Source of the DNA: a virus
Strand: one strand, 5' to 3'
Length of the DNA stretch: 64,000 nucleotides
IMG/VR virus record: IMGVR_UViG_3300031951_000001
Location: 186,001 to 250,000 of that record
Below, one piece after another: positions 18,853 through 27,634 of this stretch. The translations under genes and the position numbers were made by a program. The notes under the pieces were generated by a model, which saw only the letters and a program-made list of their open reading frames with translations, searched no databases and was not told the DNA's origin. Each line of letters starts with the position of its first letter. Position 1 is the first letter of the stretch.

Positions 18853-21729
18853 ATGTTGCAAATTATAACCATAGAAAGTGTCCATTTTGATGGTGAAATT
18901 GCGCAAATTTTATTCCAACCGTTTAATTCCGAACAAATAATTAATTTAGGTTCGGTAACATTACCTTATACATATGAACCCCCTATCGGTGTCGAAATAT
19001 ATGGTACTTACACGATATTGACACAGGAAGACCCGAGCTGCCCTTATTACATTACCGCACCTTATCCCACACCTACTAACACCCCAACTATATCTTTAAC
19101 AAAATCACAGACACCGACACCATCAATTACAAGCTCACCAACTTTAAGTTTAGACCCATGTAAAATACCATTAACACCCTCATCAACAGTTGAGCCAACT
19201 CCGACAAATTCAATAAAACCAACAAGAACTCCAACACCTACTAATAGTAAAATACCTTGTAGTCCTGACCCAACTCCGTCAAATACTCCAACTCCTAGTA
19301 TAACAAGAACTAACAAGCCAACTAGAACTCCGACCAAGACTCCAACTAAAACACCTACCAGTACTCCTTCTAATACCCCAACTATTAGTGTCACATCATC
19401 CAACACTCCTTCTAATACACCCACAAAAACAATTACAAAAACTCCAAGTTCAACAGTAACAAAAACACCAACCAATACCCCAACAAAAACAACCCAACCA
19501 ATTGCCCCAACAAAAACCCCAACTAAATCTGTTACACCTACAATCACAAACACAAAAACCAATACCCCGTCAATAACTCCTACTAAAACACCAGCATCAA
19601 CGACAACTCCTACAAAAACTATAGAACCAACCGCAACTCCACAGTCAATTGCGTCTTGTAATGATACGGTAAATATTAGAAATGGTAGTAGTGGTACTTA
19701 CACGTATGAAGTAGAATTTGGAAATGATACAGGACCGATTAAATTAAATTATAACGCGGTATCGGTACCTGATAGATTTACTGTAGTATGGGATGGAATT
19801 GAAGTGATAAATACAGGATTTGTTGGTTCTCCGACTTACGATTCACAATTAAATGCTCTTGGTTACCCTGGTGTTAGTGGTCCGGGTCGAGGTGTCGCCG
19901 CGTTCACCAAATCGTCCTCAACCCCAACTAGTGCATTTATAACAATATTAGCACCACTCCCCGGTACTGCATGGGATTTTAGTTTCTCATGTCCCGTACC
20001 TCCACCAACTCAAGCCCCTACCAAAACACCTACTTCAACTCGAGGAGCAACACCGACACCAACAAAAACATCCACTCCTACCAATACTTCTCAAGCGGCC
20101 CCACCACCTACTAAAACTCCAACTAAAACTTCAACACCAACAATGACAAGAACTCCGACAAATACACCAATAGGTCAGACACCAACAATGACAAGAACTC
20201 CGACAATGACTAAAACCCCAACGGTTACGCCTACATATACTTCGAGCGTAAATTGTTTCTGCTATAGAGTATTAACTAACCCAGGTATTGCTGTTGGTAG
20301 TTTATTTTACTACGACTGTTACACATCTCAATATGAGGAATCTCAAGTCTTATCGTCTAATACCACCACAACAATATGTGTACAATCTGGTTTCCAAATC
20401 TTTGAGAGTGGAGCGTATCCTGTATTAGTCGGTAATTGTTATGGTGGGCAGTGCATTCCTCTTACATCCACACCTACAACCACTAAAACTCCAACTAAAA
20501 CAATTGCACCATCTAGAACTCCGTCACACACTCCAACTAAAACCCCAACTCAAACTAGTTCTGATATTAATTTATCTTTGGGAGCAATATTCGGACCTGG
20601 CTCAACTATTATTGATTATGTATTGAGTGCTAGTAGAGTTTTATCTGAAACAATAACACTTTCATTCACAAATACTATTGGTGTAATAGTTGGTTCACCA
20701 ATTCAAGTTATCACGGGTGTAACAATAACTTCAGGTATGACTAGTGGGGTTACTCGAGTTACATTGGTTAACGATTTTTATAATCTATCCAAAATAAATT
20801 CATATTCAGGAATAACTTTAAACGGAAGCGGAGGAACATTTAATTACAACATAACTGAAACATCCATTTTCCCAACTAATACTCCAACACTAACTAAAAC
20901 ACCAACTAATACGCCAACCGTTACTACAACAAGAACTCCCGCCGCAACCCCAACAAAAACAATTCCACCTACTCAAACTCAATTCCCTGGACCAACGTCT
21001 ACTCCAACACAAACCCCAACTTTAACAGTTACAAAAACTATACCTCCAACTAAAACCCCAACTAGAACAGTAACTCCTACTTTAAGTATTAGTCCAACTA
21101 TAACTAAAACACCAACAGTAACAAGAACAAATACACCAACACCAACTAATACCGTAAGTATAACCCCTACAATAAGTAATACACCGTCTATTACACCTAC
21201 AATAACCGACACCCCAACAAATACACCTTCTATAACCCCTACTAAAACATCAACACCTTCAAATACACCAACAAAAACTAGTACCCCAACAAATACGCCA
21301 ACAAAAACTAGTACCCCAACAAATACGCCAACATTAAGTATAACACCAACAATAAGTAATACACCGACAATTACACCAACACCGGATTTATATCCTCCAA
21401 TAATTAATGGTGTTGATGTAACAATTACAATTACAGGTACTTCGGTTCAAATAGTTAATACGAATTTCATATATAATCGTATTTGGGTTTGGGATGGTCC
21501 GACTAATAACGCCGGTGATTTCCTTAATGAGATTGCACCTGGAGGAGGAATAGGAGATTGGCTTCCATTATCATTATTCACAACAGGTAAGATTGGTTTG
21601 TCTTATGTTGCACCTCCTACATACCAAACTTGTTATAGTATATACACGTTAGATATGGTAGATTGTTTGGCTCCATTACCAACTAGAACCCCAACAACCA
21701 CACCAACACCAACACCAAGTCCAATTTAA
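18853..21729 (+). CDS. Third Thr-Pro-rich modular adhesin-like protein
   Basis: The 958-aa protein starts 32 nt after its neighbour with no TATTTATA motif, so it is probably co-transcribed. Its N-terminus (MLQIITIESV, about 70 aa) differs from the docking domain of the two larger adhesins. Long linkers of TPT, TKT and SNT repeats separate four folded segments: about 275-382 (GPIKLNYNAVSVPDRF and WDFSFSC), resembling a lectin-like beta domain; a Cys module CFCYRV (about 472-540); a beta-sandwich module of the shared type (about 572-675); and a C-terminal segment (about 850-945). Roughly half of the protein is linker. Inferred: virion adhesin or fibre accessory that shares modules with its neighbours. 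No enzyme motif is visible. Confidence 0.55.
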   Translation: MLQIITIESVHFDGEIAQILFQPFNSEQIINLGSVTLPYTYEPPIGVEIYGTYTILTQEDPSCPYYITAPYPTPTNTPTISLTKSQTPTPSITSSPTLSLDPCKIPLTPSSTVEPTPTNSIKPTRTPTPTNSKIPCSPDPTPSNTPTPSITRTNKPTRTPTKTPTKTPTSTPSNTPTISVTSSNTPSNTPTKTITKTPSSTVTKTPTNTPTKTTQPIAPTKTPTKSVTPTITNTKTNTPSITPTKTPASTTTPTKTIEPTATPQSIASCNDTVNIRNGSSGTYTYEVEFGNDTGPIKLNYNAVSVPDRFTVVWDGIEVINTGFVGSPTYDSQLNALGYPGVSGPGRGVAAFTKSSSTPTSAFITILAPLPGTAWDFSFSCPVPPPTQAPTKTPTSTRGATPTPTKTSTPTNTSQAAPPPTKTPTKTSTPTMTRTPTNTPIGQTPTMTRTPTMTKTPTVTPTYTSSVNCFCYRVLTNPGIAVGSLFYYDCYTSQYEESQVLSSNTTTTICVQSGFQIFESGAYPVLVGNCYGGQCIPLTSTPTTTKTPTKTIAPSRTPSHTPTKTPTQTSSDINLSLGAIFGPGSTIIDYVLSASRVLSETITLSFTNTIGVIVGSPIQVITGVTITSGMTSGVTRVTLVNDFYNLSKINSYSGITLNGSGGTFNYNITETSIFPTNTPTLTKTPTNTPTVTTTRTPAATPTKTIPPTQTQFPGPTSTPTQTPTLTVTKTIPPTKTPTRTVTPTLSISPTITKTPTVTRTNTPTPTNTVSITPTISNTPSITPTITDTPTNTPSITPTKTSTPSNTPTKTSTPTNTPTKTSTPTNTPTLSITPTISNTPTITPTPDLYPPIINGVDVTITITGTSVQIVNTNFIYNRIWVWDGPTNNAGDFLNEIAPGGGIGDWLPLSLFTTGKIGLSYVAPPTYQTCYSIYTLDMVDCLAPLPTRTPTTTPTPTPSPI
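21271..21330 (+). repeat. Perfect 2 x 30-bp tandem repeat in a Thr-Pro linker
   Basis: Positions 21271-21300 and 21301-21330 are identical and encode ten-residue linker units (TKTSTPTNTP register). It is the third perfect 30-bp duplication in the three adhesin genes. Confidence 0.95.
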
Positions 21730-21751
21730 CATTTGACAACCTAACCTTCAA

Positions 21752-21759
21752 TATTTATA
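21752..21759 (+). promoter_or_regulatory. TATTTATA motif before the DNA polymerase gene
   Basis: The motif lies 54 nt before ATG 21814, the longest motif-to-start distance seen here, leaving a leader that contains a small hairpin. Candidate promoter. Confidence 0.45.
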
Positions 21760-21776
21760 ATTGATATAAAGGTAAA

Positions 21777-21794
21777 TGTCGTAATTTCGCGGCA
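21777..21794 (+). promoter_or_regulatory. Hairpin in the DNA polymerase leader, possible translational operator
   Basis: TGTCG (21777-21781) can pair with CGGCA (21790-21794), including one G-U, around an eight-base loop TAATTTCG, 19 nt before the polymerase ATG. T4 gp43 represses its own synthesis by binding a leader hairpin with a short stem and eight-base loop. The resemblance is in shape only, the stem is short, and it may be chance. Confidence 0.25.
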
Positions 21795-21813
21795 GCCAAT
21801 AAACCAATCAATT

Positions 21814-24642
21814 ATGATAAGTCAAGAAGAAATTAAATCGTTTCTAGAAGGAAACGACCCCGAAGAACATATCGTTGCCATAGAATTCGACTATGTTTCC
21901 GATTCTATATTCAAAATCAAAGAAATCCCTGGCAAAGGAAAAGAAATTAAAAAAGATACATTCGTAGCTTTCGCGTGGGTAGGTGACCTACGTGGTCTTA
22001 ACTTTTATCAATCATCAAAGGCCTTACAGAAAGAAGCCATGTCCAAGTACGGGATTATGATTGATAAACTCGAAACGGGGGATAATGACCGTATGGAGGA
22101 AGGTCTGAAGTTTATGGTTAAGTCCTTAAAGGGTTATCGCTCTCTCATTCAGTTTTTCAGAGATGGTGGTGTTGACCCGTGGGGAGAAAGAACCAAAGAC
22201 CTAATAATGATACTACCCCCCACCGAACAGTATCTCATCTCACGAGAAAAAAGATTATTCAAAGGATACGACGAATACAATGACATCACGAGGTTTGTAT
22301 TCGACTTAGAGACAACCGCACTCGAACCCAAAGACGGTCGTATATTCATGATTGGTATCAAGACAAACAAAGGATACCAAAAAGTAATTGAGTGTTCTAA
22401 TGAGGACGAGGAACGTCGTGGTCTTGTAGAATTCTTTAATATCATTGATGAATTAAAACCAAGTATTATAGGAGGTTACAATTCGGCGAACTTCGACTGG
22501 TATTGGATATTCGAGCGTTGTAAAGCTCTGAACCTCGAAATTAAAAGGATTTGTAAAACACTTAACCCAAAATATACAATTAAGGAAAGTGAGAACATGC
22601 TCAAACTTGCCAACGAAGTTGAAAGATACAACCAAGTTGGAATGTGGGGTTATAATGTAATTGACATTATACATTCTGTACGGAGAGCTCAAGCAATCAA
22701 TTCAAGTATCAAGTCTGCGGGTTTGAAATACATTACCCAATATATTGATGCCGAGTCCGAAGACCGAGTTTATATTGACCACACCGAGATTGGTCCGATG
22801 TATTCCAAAAAAGAAGAATATTGGTTAAACATTAAGAACGGAAAATACAAGAAGGCAAATAATCCTGAGTTTGATAACTTGGACGCAAGATTTCCTGGTA
22901 CATACATTAAGACAACAGGTGATGACATTGTGGAGAGATATCTTGACGATGACTTGGAGGAAACATTATTGGTTGACGAAGAATTCAATCAGGGTACATT
23001 CCTTCTCGCTTCACTTGTACCAACAACTTATGAGAGAGTATCCACTATGGGTACAGCTACTTTGTGGAAGATGTTGATGCTTGCGTGGAGTTATAAACAC
23101 AAACTCGCAATACCAAAGAAACAATCAAAGACAGATTTTGTGGGAGGATTGTCACGACTACTGAAAGTAGGATACTCAACCAAAGTATTAAAGCTCGACT
23201 ACTCGTCACTTTATCCTTCAATCCAACTTGTACATGATGTGTTTCCTGATTGTGATATTACAGGAGCGATGAAAGGTATGTTGTCATACTTCCGTAACTC
23301 TCGTATCATGTATAAAAACTTGGCGGCCGAGTGGTATGATAAAGATAAAAAGACATCACTCAAATACGATAGAAAACAGTTACCGATTAAGATTTTCATC
23401 AACTCAATGTTCGGAGCCTTGTCGGCACCACAGGTATTTGCGTGGGGTGATATGTATATGGGAGAACAGATTACATGTACAGGAAGACAATACCTTCGTA
23501 TGATGATTAAGTTCTTTATGAATAAGGGTTATACCCCCCTTGTAATGGATACCGATGGTGTTAACTTCTCAAAACCTGAAGGTGTGGAGGATAGAATTTA
23601 TATTGGTAAGGGTCTAAACTGGAAAGTTAAGGAGGGTAAAGAATATCGTGGTGATGATGCTGACGTTGCCGAGTTTAACGATACATTCATGAGAGGTGAA
23701 ATGGCGTTAGATACTGACGGTACTTGGCCATCTTGTATTAATCTCGCTCGTAAGAACTATGCGGTTATGGATGCGAAGGGTAAAATTAAACTCACGGGTA
23801 ATACAATTAAGTCAAAGAAACTCCCACTTTATATTGAAACGTTTTTGGACAAAGGAGTTAAACAATTACTCGAAGGTAAGGGTCAGGAGTTTATCGAGTG
23901 GTATTATGAATACGTTCAGAAAATTTATGATAAACAAATCCCACTCATGAAAATCGCCCAACGAGCCAAGGTTAAGTTAAGTATTGAGGATTATAGAAAA
24001 CGTTCGAAGGAAAAAACAAAAGCGGGTAATGAGATGTCAAGGATGGCCCACATGGAACTCGCAATTCGTGATAATATTGCGGTGAATCTTGGTGATGTTA
24101 TATATTATGTTAATAACGGTGTGAAAGCGTCTCACGGTGATGTTCAGAAAGTTAATGATAAGATGTCAAAGAAAGAAAAGGATGAGTACAGAGCAAAACA
24201 CGGTAAAGAACCGGTATTAGGTTCTCACATTCAACTTAATTGTTATCGTCTCGACCCAAGTGAGTTAGAAAACAATCCTGATATGACAGGTGATTACAAT
24301 GTGCCGAGAGCGATAGCAACATTTAACAAACGTATCGAACCGTTGTTGGTTGTCTTTAAAGAAGAAGTACGTGACGGTTTGATTGTTGATAATCCCGAGG
24401 ATAGAATGTTCTTTACCAAAGACCAATCAGAATTGATTAATGGATTACCATTTGAGAAGGGAGACCAAGATACGTTGGAAGAAGTTTTGACAATATCTGA
24501 ACCTGAAATGAGGTATTGGGAAAAACGAGGATTACATCCTGATTACATGTACGAACTTGCTTCTGAAGGGTGGAAAGAAAAATTAATCCATTTTGAGACC
24601 ATCGGAGGACAGAACGTACCAATGGTTACCAATGTTAATTAA
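21814..24642 (+). CDS. 43: Family B DNA polymerase (T4 gp43-like)
   Basis: The 942-aa protein is close in size to T4 gp43 (898 aa) and should copy the phage genome with proofreading. Exonuclease motif I FDLETT is near residue 163 and exonuclease II (GGYNSANFDWYW) near 222-233. Polymerase motif A KLDYSSLYPSIQ lies near 460-471, motif B KIFINSMFGALSA near 525-537, and motif C MDTDG near 579-583 with its catalytic aspartates. All key motifs look intact. It is the only replication gene among structural genes here; its usual partners (gp32, UvsX, helicase) lie 30 kb away. Its last 60 bp overlap the end of a convergent minus-strand gene. A leader hairpin may allow autoregulation. Confidence 0.95.
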   Translation: MISQEEIKSFLEGNDPEEHIVAIEFDYVSDSIFKIKEIPGKGKEIKKDTFVAFAWVGDLRGLNFYQSSKALQKEAMSKYGIMIDKLETGDNDRMEEGLKFMVKSLKGYRSLIQFFRDGGVDPWGERTKDLIMILPPTEQYLISREKRLFKGYDEYNDITRFVFDLETTALEPKDGRIFMIGIKTNKGYQKVIECSNEDEERRGLVEFFNIIDELKPSIIGGYNSANFDWYWIFERCKALNLEIKRICKTLNPKYTIKESENMLKLANEVERYNQVGMWGYNVIDIIHSVRRAQAINSSIKSAGLKYITQYIDAESEDRVYIDHTEIGPMYSKKEEYWLNIKNGKYKKANNPEFDNLDARFPGTYIKTTGDDIVERYLDDDLEETLLVDEEFNQGTFLLASLVPTTYERVSTMGTATLWKMLMLAWSYKHKLAIPKKQSKTDFVGGLSRLLKVGYSTKVLKLDYSSLYPSIQLVHDVFPDCDITGAMKGMLSYFRNSRIMYKNLAAEWYDKDKKTSLKYDRKQLPIKIFINSMFGALSAPQVFAWGDMYMGEQITCTGRQYLRMMIKFFMNKGYTPLVMDTDGVNFSKPEGVEDRIYIGKGLNWKVKEGKEYRGDDADVAEFNDTFMRGEMALDTDGTWPSCINLARKNYAVMDAKGKIKLTGNTIKSKKLPLYIETFLDKGVKQLLEGKGQEFIEWYYEYVQKIYDKQIPLMKIAQRAKVKLSIEDYRKRSKEKTKAGNEMSRMAHMELAIRDNIAVNLGDVIYYVNNGVKASHGDVQKVNDKMSKKEKDEYRAKHGKEPVLGSHIQLNCYRLDPSELENNPDMTGDYNVPRAIATFNKRIEPLLVVFKEEVRDGLIVDNPEDRMFFTKDQSELINGLPFEKGDQDTLEEVLTISEPEMRYWEKRGLHPDYMYELASEGWKEKLIHFETIGGQNVPMVTNVN

Positions 24643-24930
24643 TTCTACACAGGCACCTTTTTTCATTTCGATTTCCTCGTAGTATTCATCAATGAGACCC
24701 GAGTTTGTCTTCAATAAAGTATTAGTAAGTGATTTAATAATAAGATGAGTAGTTGTAGTCCTGTCTAAAGTTAGTTGGCAGGATTCAACTTCTCTAACTA
24801 AAATTATATTTTCACCATTTGTGGTATATTCTGACTCGGAGATTGTTTTAATATTTAACTCACTATCAGTCGCAACAGTATATGTTGTTTTATCACCAAC
24901 TATTTTTCTAACGATATTAGATTTCTGCAT
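24583..24930 (-). CDS. Small beta-rich protein, possible virion component
   Basis: The 115-aa protein starts 2 nt after the stop of the gp13-like neck gene, so the two are surely co-transcribed. Its 3' end overlaps the DNA polymerase gene by 60 bp in the convergent direction. I do not recognise a family. Thr/Ile/Val-rich alternating sequence and an ending NHWYVLSSDG suggest a beta-rich fold of the kind seen in small phage decoration or fibre proteins. The overlap with polymerase coding sequence is unusual, but spacing to the upstream gene and normal composition support a real gene. Function is unknown. Confidence 0.6.
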   Translation of the reverse strand: MQKSNIVRKIVGDKTTYTVATDSELNIKTISESEYTTNGENIILVREVESCQLTLDRTTTTHLIIKSLTNTLLKTNSGLIDEYYEEIEMKKGACVELINIGNHWYVLSSDGLKMD

Positions 24931-24932
24931 AA

Positions 24933-26054
24933 TTAGATAACGTAAATTTGTCTTGGCATTGCTGTGAGTTTCTTAATCTTGTTAAGATTTTCAGCAATCA
25001 ACGCCTCTCTCTCCATTACTTTTTCAGGTTTAAGCCTTGTAAGACGACCTTCGGCACCTGTTAATTCTTCAATTAATTTTGTTTTTTCATCTTTGGCTTC
25101 GGTTGCTAAAGATTGATAATCCATTGTTAATTCAGAATCAGGTGTTTTGATGTTACCACTAAACTTACCACGAATTCTAGATAAAGTTTCTTTGGCGTAA
25201 GCAAAGAACCAACGACGAACCCAAATTTGAGCCGGATTATTTAAATCAACCCAATCAATTTTATTAAATGGTACATCAGAAGGTAATTTAATAATATCAG
25301 GATTATCCTTTAAACATTTATCTCTATCAGGACCACCAGCATCATAATACCAATACCATACCTTACCTCTCATCAATGTGGAGTTACCAAAGTCAAATTT
25401 ACCACCAGGTGTATTCATTAAGTGAATTGCCTTTTTACCTTCAGGTAAAGCGGTAACTCTATAAGTTAATTCACCGGCTATAATCCTTCTCTGAATATTA
25501 ATTTCCTGCATTCTTAATAACATATCGAATGCGGGCATCATAAAATATGAACCTGACATACCCATTTGTGCGAATCCACCAGGACCCCCAAAACCACCAC
25601 CACCTAAACCTCCAAAAGTCCAAGGGTCAAATAATAAGTTATTTAATTCTGATGGTGTAAACCACAACAATTCGTTTAGTTCACGACCTGCGGGTATTTC
25701 ATATATTTGTTGGTTTGGTACAAGTTGTATATAATCTTTTTGTAAAACCCAATCACCACCGGCCTGAAGACCAACTATTTTAGAATATGCGTAAGTGTAT
25801 CTTTCCTCAAAACCTTGGCTTTTAGTGATGAAAGCTTTAGCCAAAGATTGGGTATCTAAATTTAGATTATACAATGAAGTCCATTGACTCTCAATCAACC
25901 AATCTTGGATGTATTGTGAATAATCGTCAATAGATAGTTGTAAAAGTGAGTCGAGTTGCTCGTCCTCTAATTCAACACTACGTAACGGAGCTCCTAACAA
26001 GTGTTTTAATCTTGTATATAACTCACTTCTTTCTGGTTCTGCGATTACGGCCAT
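24933..26054 (-). CDS. 13: Neck protein, gp13-like
   Basis: The N-terminus of this 373-aa protein (RLKHLLGAPLRSVELEDEQL, then a run of helices) has the LGAP...VE...Q layout I recall for T4 gp13, a head-completion neck protein that closes the portal vertex. T4 gp13 is shorter (309 aa). A Gly-rich insertion GGLGGGGFGGPGG near 148-160 and a conserved-looking IWVRRWFFAYAKETLSRIRG near 280-300 are visible. A TATTTATA motif sits 14 nt before the ATG. Other neck-like genes lie about 3 kb away on the plus strand, which supports a neck role, although being on the opposite strand from the other tail genes is odd. The gp13 assignment is from memory of the family pattern. Confidence 0.55.
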   Translation of the reverse strand: MAVIAEPERSELYTRLKHLLGAPLRSVELEDEQLDSLLQLSIDDYSQYIQDWLIESQWTSLYNLNLDTQSLAKAFITKSQGFEERYTYAYSKIVGLQAGGDWVLQKDYIQLVPNQQIYEIPAGRELNELLWFTPSELNNLLFDPWTFGGLGGGGFGGPGGFAQMGMSGSYFMMPAFDMLLRMQEINIQRRIIAGELTYRVTALPEGKKAIHLMNTPGGKFDFGNSTLMRGKVWYWYYDAGGPDRDKCLKDNPDIIKLPSDVPFNKIDWVDLNNPAQIWVRRWFFAYAKETLSRIRGKFSGNIKTPDSELTMDYQSLATEAKDEKTKLIEELTGAEGRLTRLKPEKVMEREALIAENLNKIKKLTAMPRQIYVI

Positions 26055-26068
26055 ATTGGTGTTTTATA

Positions 26069-26076
26069 TATAAATA
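26069..26076 (-). promoter_or_regulatory. TATTTATA motif (minus strand) before the gp13-like gene
   Basis: Read on the minus strand this is TATTTATA, ending 14 nt before the ATG of the gp13-like gene. It lies just past the stop codon of the SOD fusion gene. The orientation matches that at plus-strand genes relative to transcription. Confidence 0.5.
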
Positions 26077-27618
26077 TCAACCCAATGTATAAATTAAATT
26101 GTTCTTATCGAATGTGTAATTACCGTCAACAATTTTTGTATCCGAGTTATCAAATACTAAAATACCATCAGGACCACCCTCAAAAATAATCCAATCAGTC
26201 GAATAAACTTTTACTTGTCCTGTATCTAACATTGAAACCAAATTTTCATCGACAACTTTAACCGTTTTATATGGTTTTATTTGAGCGGTATATTCTTCAC
26301 CATCAATAATGATGATACAATCAACACCCATTATCATGTCAGATTTGGCACCTAACTCGCCAATCTTTTTAACATTTTTGTCTCCGAATTTTTCCTTGAG
26401 TTTCTTAACTACTAAATCTTCTCTGGCGTCACCGGCTTTGTTGGTCGAACCTAATATTGCCATGACATTTTGAAATGTGCCTGACTTTGATGAAAAAATT
26501 CTGTCTTTATATTCATCGAGTATTCTAACAAATTTTTTGGTCTCACTAACTTGTTGAGCCGGTGGTAATCCGATTAATTGTAATTCGGGTCTTCTTTCAT
26601 ATCTTAATACTGAATTCAAGTCGTGATATAAAACACAGAACGCATTGTAGTTGGTATTCAGTTTGTTAATTACCGAACGTCCTCTGTTTTCTAAATCAAA
26701 AATACCCGACATAGAACCTTCGGCGTATTCCCCATTCTCATACCAATTATCAGGAAACACTGACTTTAAAATTGACTCGATACCATAACGAAATGTGTTC
26801 TTAACTGCGGGATTGATATTAAAAATCATTCTTATCTCCTCAACTTTTTCTCTCGAACATCTTTCTGACTTACCTTCAGTGATAAGTTTTTTCATAACGG
26901 TGCTCTCGTTGATTTTTGTCTTGAGTTTCATTTCGTATAGTTTATTAACAAATTCCCAATTCACAACTTTCCAAAAGTTTGAAATGTATTCGTCTCGTTT
27001 GTTTCTGTATTTCAAATAATATGCGTGCTCCCAAAGGTCTAATCCAAGTATCGGATATCCACCACCCTTAACAACATTCATTAAGGGGTTGTCTTGGTTT
27101 GGGGTTGTTAAAATCTTTAACGTGTTTCTTTTTGTAAGAACCAACCAAACCCAACCTGAACCAAAACGTTCTTTTGCTTTTTCCTCAAATTGTTTTTTGA
27201 ATTCAACATAACTACCAAAATCACTTTTTATTTTATCTAAAATCTTACCATTAGCTTTTTGTGTTTTTGGCGATAACATCTTCCAAAACAATGCGTGGTT
27301 AAATGCCCCACCGGCATTGTCTCTGACTGTTTTATTGAATCGACTAATTGATTTAACAATTTGTTCTAATTCTAAATCTCCGTAATCTTTTTTTGATAAA
27401 GCTTTGTTTAACTTTTCAACATAACCTTTGTAGTGTTTGTTGTAATGTACATCCATCGTTTCAGAATCGATGAATGATTTTAAGGATGAATAGGCGTAAG
27501 GTAATTTTTCAATACCTATGTTTTTCATTTCGGTGAGTAAAGTTTGACTCGACTCGACCTTTTCTTCTTTCAAAATTGATTTGGTTAAGGTGTCTATTTT
27601 TTTTTCTATGTTCTTCAT
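26077..27618 (-). CDS. Mn-type superoxide dismutase fused to PD-(D/E)XK nuclease-like domain
   Basis: The 513-aa protein has an N-terminal leader (SILKEEKVESSQTLLTE, to about 30), a complete Fe/Mn superoxide dismutase domain (about 38-232) and a C-terminal half of different origin. Metal ligands are H58, H108, D194 and H198; H62, Y66, W196 and E197 match active-site neighbours. NAGGAFNH (101-108) and PNQD (173-176) are the Gly and Gln arrangement of Mn enzymes rather than Fe enzymes. At about 396-450 GDAREDLV, SDMIMGVD and AQIK fit the E...D...(E/Q)xK pattern of PD-(D/E)XK nucleases. MKKLITEGK at 242-250 looks like the leader of a formerly separate second protein. Known: SOD converts superoxide to peroxide and oxygen. 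Inferred: a packaged or early infection protein. A fusion of this kind is unfamiliar to me. Confidence 0.8.
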   Translation of the reverse strand: MKNIEKKIDTLTKSILKEEKVESSQTLLTEMKNIGIEKLPYAYSSLKSFIDSETMDVHYNKHYKGYVEKLNKALSKKDYGDLELEQIVKSISRFNKTVRDNAGGAFNHALFWKMLSPKTQKANGKILDKIKSDFGSYVEFKKQFEEKAKERFGSGWVWLVLTKRNTLKILTTPNQDNPLMNVVKGGGYPILGLDLWEHAYYLKYRNKRDEYISNFWKVVNWEFVNKLYEMKLKTKINESTVMKKLITEGKSERCSREKVEEIRMIFNINPAVKNTFRYGIESILKSVFPDNWYENGEYAEGSMSGIFDLENRGRSVINKLNTNYNAFCVLYHDLNSVLRYERRPELQLIGLPPAQQVSETKKFVRILDEYKDRIFSSKSGTFQNVMAILGSTNKAGDAREDLVVKKLKEKFGDKNVKKIGELGAKSDMIMGVDCIIIIDGEEYTAQIKPYKTVKVVDENLVSMLDTGQVKVYSTDWIIFEGGPDGILVFDNSDTKIVDGNYTFDKNNLIYTLG

Positions 27619-27634
27619 TTGAAGCTTATTTTTC

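Noticed and set aside
9054-19562. Minus-strand open frames rich in VGVLVGV across the adhesin genes (for example 9054-9272, 10758-10988, 17758-18132, 19062-19562)
   Set aside because: They are exact antisense shadows of Thr-Pro linkers: ACN and CCN codons read backwards give Val and Gly codons. No start context or family match.
10830-21380. Short repeats in the adhesin linkers as a possible CRISPR array
   Set aside because: The repeats are in frame, 30-bp adjacent copies without unique spacers, and continue the protein coding frame.
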